Source of the DNA: an uncultured Lachnospiraceae bacterium
GTDB taxonomy: Bacteria; Bacillota; Clostridia; Lachnospirales; Lachnospiraceae
Length of the DNA stretch: 14,696 nucleotides
Direction: 5' to 3'
Assembly (NCBI GenBank): GCA_910588655.1
Contig: CAJUPJ010000056.1
Span: 1-14,696 of the forward strand
The position numbers and the translations under genes were made by a program. The notes under the pieces are model-generated. The model had not been told where the DNA came from and did not search any database. It worked only from the letters and a program-made list of their open reading frames with translations. Positions 13,572 to 14,696 of the stretch are shown here, piece by piece. The first letter of the stretch is position 1; every line of letters begins with the position of its first letter.

Positions 13572-14366
13572 ATGGCAGTATTCAGGGATGCAGTCATTAC
13601 TGATGCTGGAAAAGAAGCAACAGAAAAATTAATCGTAAGTACGGGGACTTTGCAGTTTACTGGATTTGCTGTAGGGACAGGGACATATACAAAAGCAGAA
13701 AAAGAAGAAGCTTCCCTCAAAGAAATGACATCATTAAAAAAACTTCTAAAGGTATATGATGTAAACAGTATAACTAAAAAAGATGGTATTGTAATACTTA
13801 AAAGCATAATAGAAAATACAGATTTTACTTCCAGCCATTCCATAACAGAAATAGGCCTGGTTGCAAATGATGGGGAAAATGATATCCTTTACAGTATTGC
13901 TGTTGCTGAGAATCCATTAAACATACCAGGTTATAATGGAGTTTATACTTATACAGTAACACAAGAGGCATATGTAGCAATAAGCAGGGATTTGAATGTT
14001 ACAATTGAGCGGCCAGGAGAGGTTTATGCACTAGCAGAAGATTTAGAAACATATGTTAAAGATTTATCTTTTGACAAAGCCAGTAATACACTTTCAATGG
14101 CAAAGGGTGATGGAACAAAGGAAGAAATTAAATTATGCAATATTAAGTCAAAAATTGCTTTACTTGAAGCAGGGCAGACAAGCGTTGTATTTAACTTTGA
14201 TGAAGGTGTTATAAGTGAAAACAGCAGTATAAGCCTGGAAGCAAGTGTGCCAGATTTAAATTATGAAAATATAACTGTAGATGGTGACGTTGTTACAGTA
14301 ACATTTGAAGCACAGGAGGAAAGGGATGTATATGTAAAGGCGGTGGTAAGTGATGGGCTGGTATAA
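13572..14366 (+). CDS. Tail fibre/collar protein H-like, N-terminal attachment domain
   Basis: This 264-residue protein looks like the N-terminal module of P2 gpH-type fibres (phage tail-collar fibre domain). Residues 1 to about 145 have MAVFRDAVITDAGKEATEKL, LQFTGFAVGTGTYTKAE, SSHSITEIGLVANDG and LYSIAVAE. These form the beta-rich domain that binds the baseplate through gpI. Its end is the short linker RPGEVYALAEDLETYVKDL. The C-terminal part (about 195-264) is a small beta domain, LEAGQTSVVFNFDEGV with VVTVTFEAQEERDVYVKAVV. This strand pattern is familiar from short fibre proteins of Firmicutes phages and is possibly a tip or trimerisation domain. There is no long shaft: P2 gpH is 669 aa, so the fibre is shorter or divided with the next gene. 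AGGAGGG lies 5 bases before the ATG. Confidence 0.82.
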   Translation: MAVFRDAVITDAGKEATEKLIVSTGTLQFTGFAVGTGTYTKAEKEEASLKEMTSLKKLLKVYDVNSITKKDGIVILKSIIENTDFTSSHSITEIGLVANDGENDILYSIAVAENPLNIPGYNGVYTYTVTQEAYVAISRDLNVTIERPGEVYALAEDLETYVKDLSFDKASNTLSMAKGDGTKEEIKLCNIKSKIALLEAGQTSVVFNFDEGVISENSSISLEASVPDLNYENITVDGDVVTVTFEAQEERDVYVKAVVSDGLV

Positions 14367-14696
14367 AGCAGGACATAAGGAAACAATACATACAGCAGAT
14401 AACAAAGAAACAACAGAAAAGGGGAGTGCACTGGATGCAAGGCAGGCAAACAAGGACATTGAGGGAACACTGGCACACGATATTTACAAAGAACTTGCAG
14501 AAGTAAAAAAATCTGCCGCTGATGGCAAGACAGCCGTTGCCAGTGCCATCAGCGCAATGGGACAGGCAACAGCCAGCAGTGCTGCATACAGCACAATGGC
14601 AGCAAACATAAGAAAAATATCAAATGATGCTACTGCTGGCACAGGGCATATCCTTACAGGAAAGACAGCATATGCAGGCGGAAAGAAAATAACTGG
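14353..14696 (+). CDS. Tail fibre/adhesin-like protein, partial (runs off the window)
   Basis: The reading frame is open from ATG 14353 to the window end, giving 114 complete codons. It overlaps the gpH-like gene by 14 bases. GGTGG at 14342-14346 is its only weak ribosome site, so it probably depends on coupling. It starts GWYKAGHKETIHTADNKE. A helical segment ALDARQANKDIEGTLAHD follows, then KKSAADGKTAVASAISAMGQ, TMAANIRKI and the end ILTGKTAYAGGKKITG. The pattern GKTAVASAI..MG..T, then TMAANI..I, then GKTAY..GKKITG recurs in tail fibre proteins of Firmicutes phages, where repeats of this kind lead into a receptor-binding or beta-rich domain. The receptor-binding part would lie beyond the window. 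Confidence 0.7.
   Translation, partial: MGWYKAGHKETIHTADNKETTEKGSALDARQANKDIEGTLAHDIYKELAEVKKSAADGKTAVASAISAMGQATASSAAYSTMAANIRKISNDATAGTGHILTGKTAYAGGKKIT

Noticed and set aside
1..14696. Possible absence of TCGA as well as GATC
   Set aside because: I saw no TCGA, but CG dinucleotides are few and only about 20 TCG occur, so only a few TCGA would be expected. Zero is not convincing without a computed expectation.
1..14696. R-type tailocin rather than phage
   Set aside because: A contractile tail module alone could be a tailocin, but the capsid, gpZ-like and FII-like neck genes directly upstream argue for a phage or prophage that builds heads.
1..14696. CRISPR arrays, tRNAs, insertion sequences, attachment sites, terminators
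   Set aside because: No gap between genes exceeds 15 bases, and I saw no regular repeats, cloverleaf, transposase or hairpin followed by a T run.

Overview
The window is a piece of a tailed-phage or prophage structural operon. It has 18 protein genes, all on the + strand, packed end to end with overlaps or gaps of 15 bases or less, and no RNA genes, mobile elements, promoters or terminators that I can support. By eye the DNA is AT-leaning (about 40% GC). It has strong AGGAGG-type ribosome binding sites and TTG/GTG/CTG starts, which fits a low-GC Firmicute host. The protein styles suggest a gut Clostridium relative such as Lachnospiraceae, but that is inference.

Layout. Bases 1-2863 hold the head shell and neck: a lambda gpE-family major capsid protein, a small lambda FII-position head-tail joining protein, a lambda gpZ-like minor tail protein and a probable tail terminator. 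Bases 2860-5284 hold an unassigned small protein, the contractile tail sheath (P2 FI-like) and the tail tube (P2 FII-like). Bases 5300-9417 hold the tail assembly chaperone, made in two lengths by a likely -1 ribosomal frameshift at a T8 run (P2 E/E', lambda G/GT logic), and a tape measure protein of about 1190 residues that apparently starts at CTG. Bases 9389-13558 hold the hub and baseplate in the order X, D, V, U, W, J, I. Bases 13572-14696 hold a gpH-like tail-fibre/collar protein and the start of a second fibre protein that runs off the window.

Together these genes build a myovirus particle: a capsid joined through lambda-like neck proteins to a contractile tail with a P2/Mu-like baseplate. 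The capsid gene argues for a phage rather than a capsid-free tailocin. I saw no defence, toxin or otherwise new enzymatic system here. The most striking DNA-level signal is the complete absence of GATC from both strands of the 14.7 kb. The other points worth checking are the frameshift site, the non-ATG tape-measure start, the lambda-head/P2-tail mosaic and the split fibre genes.
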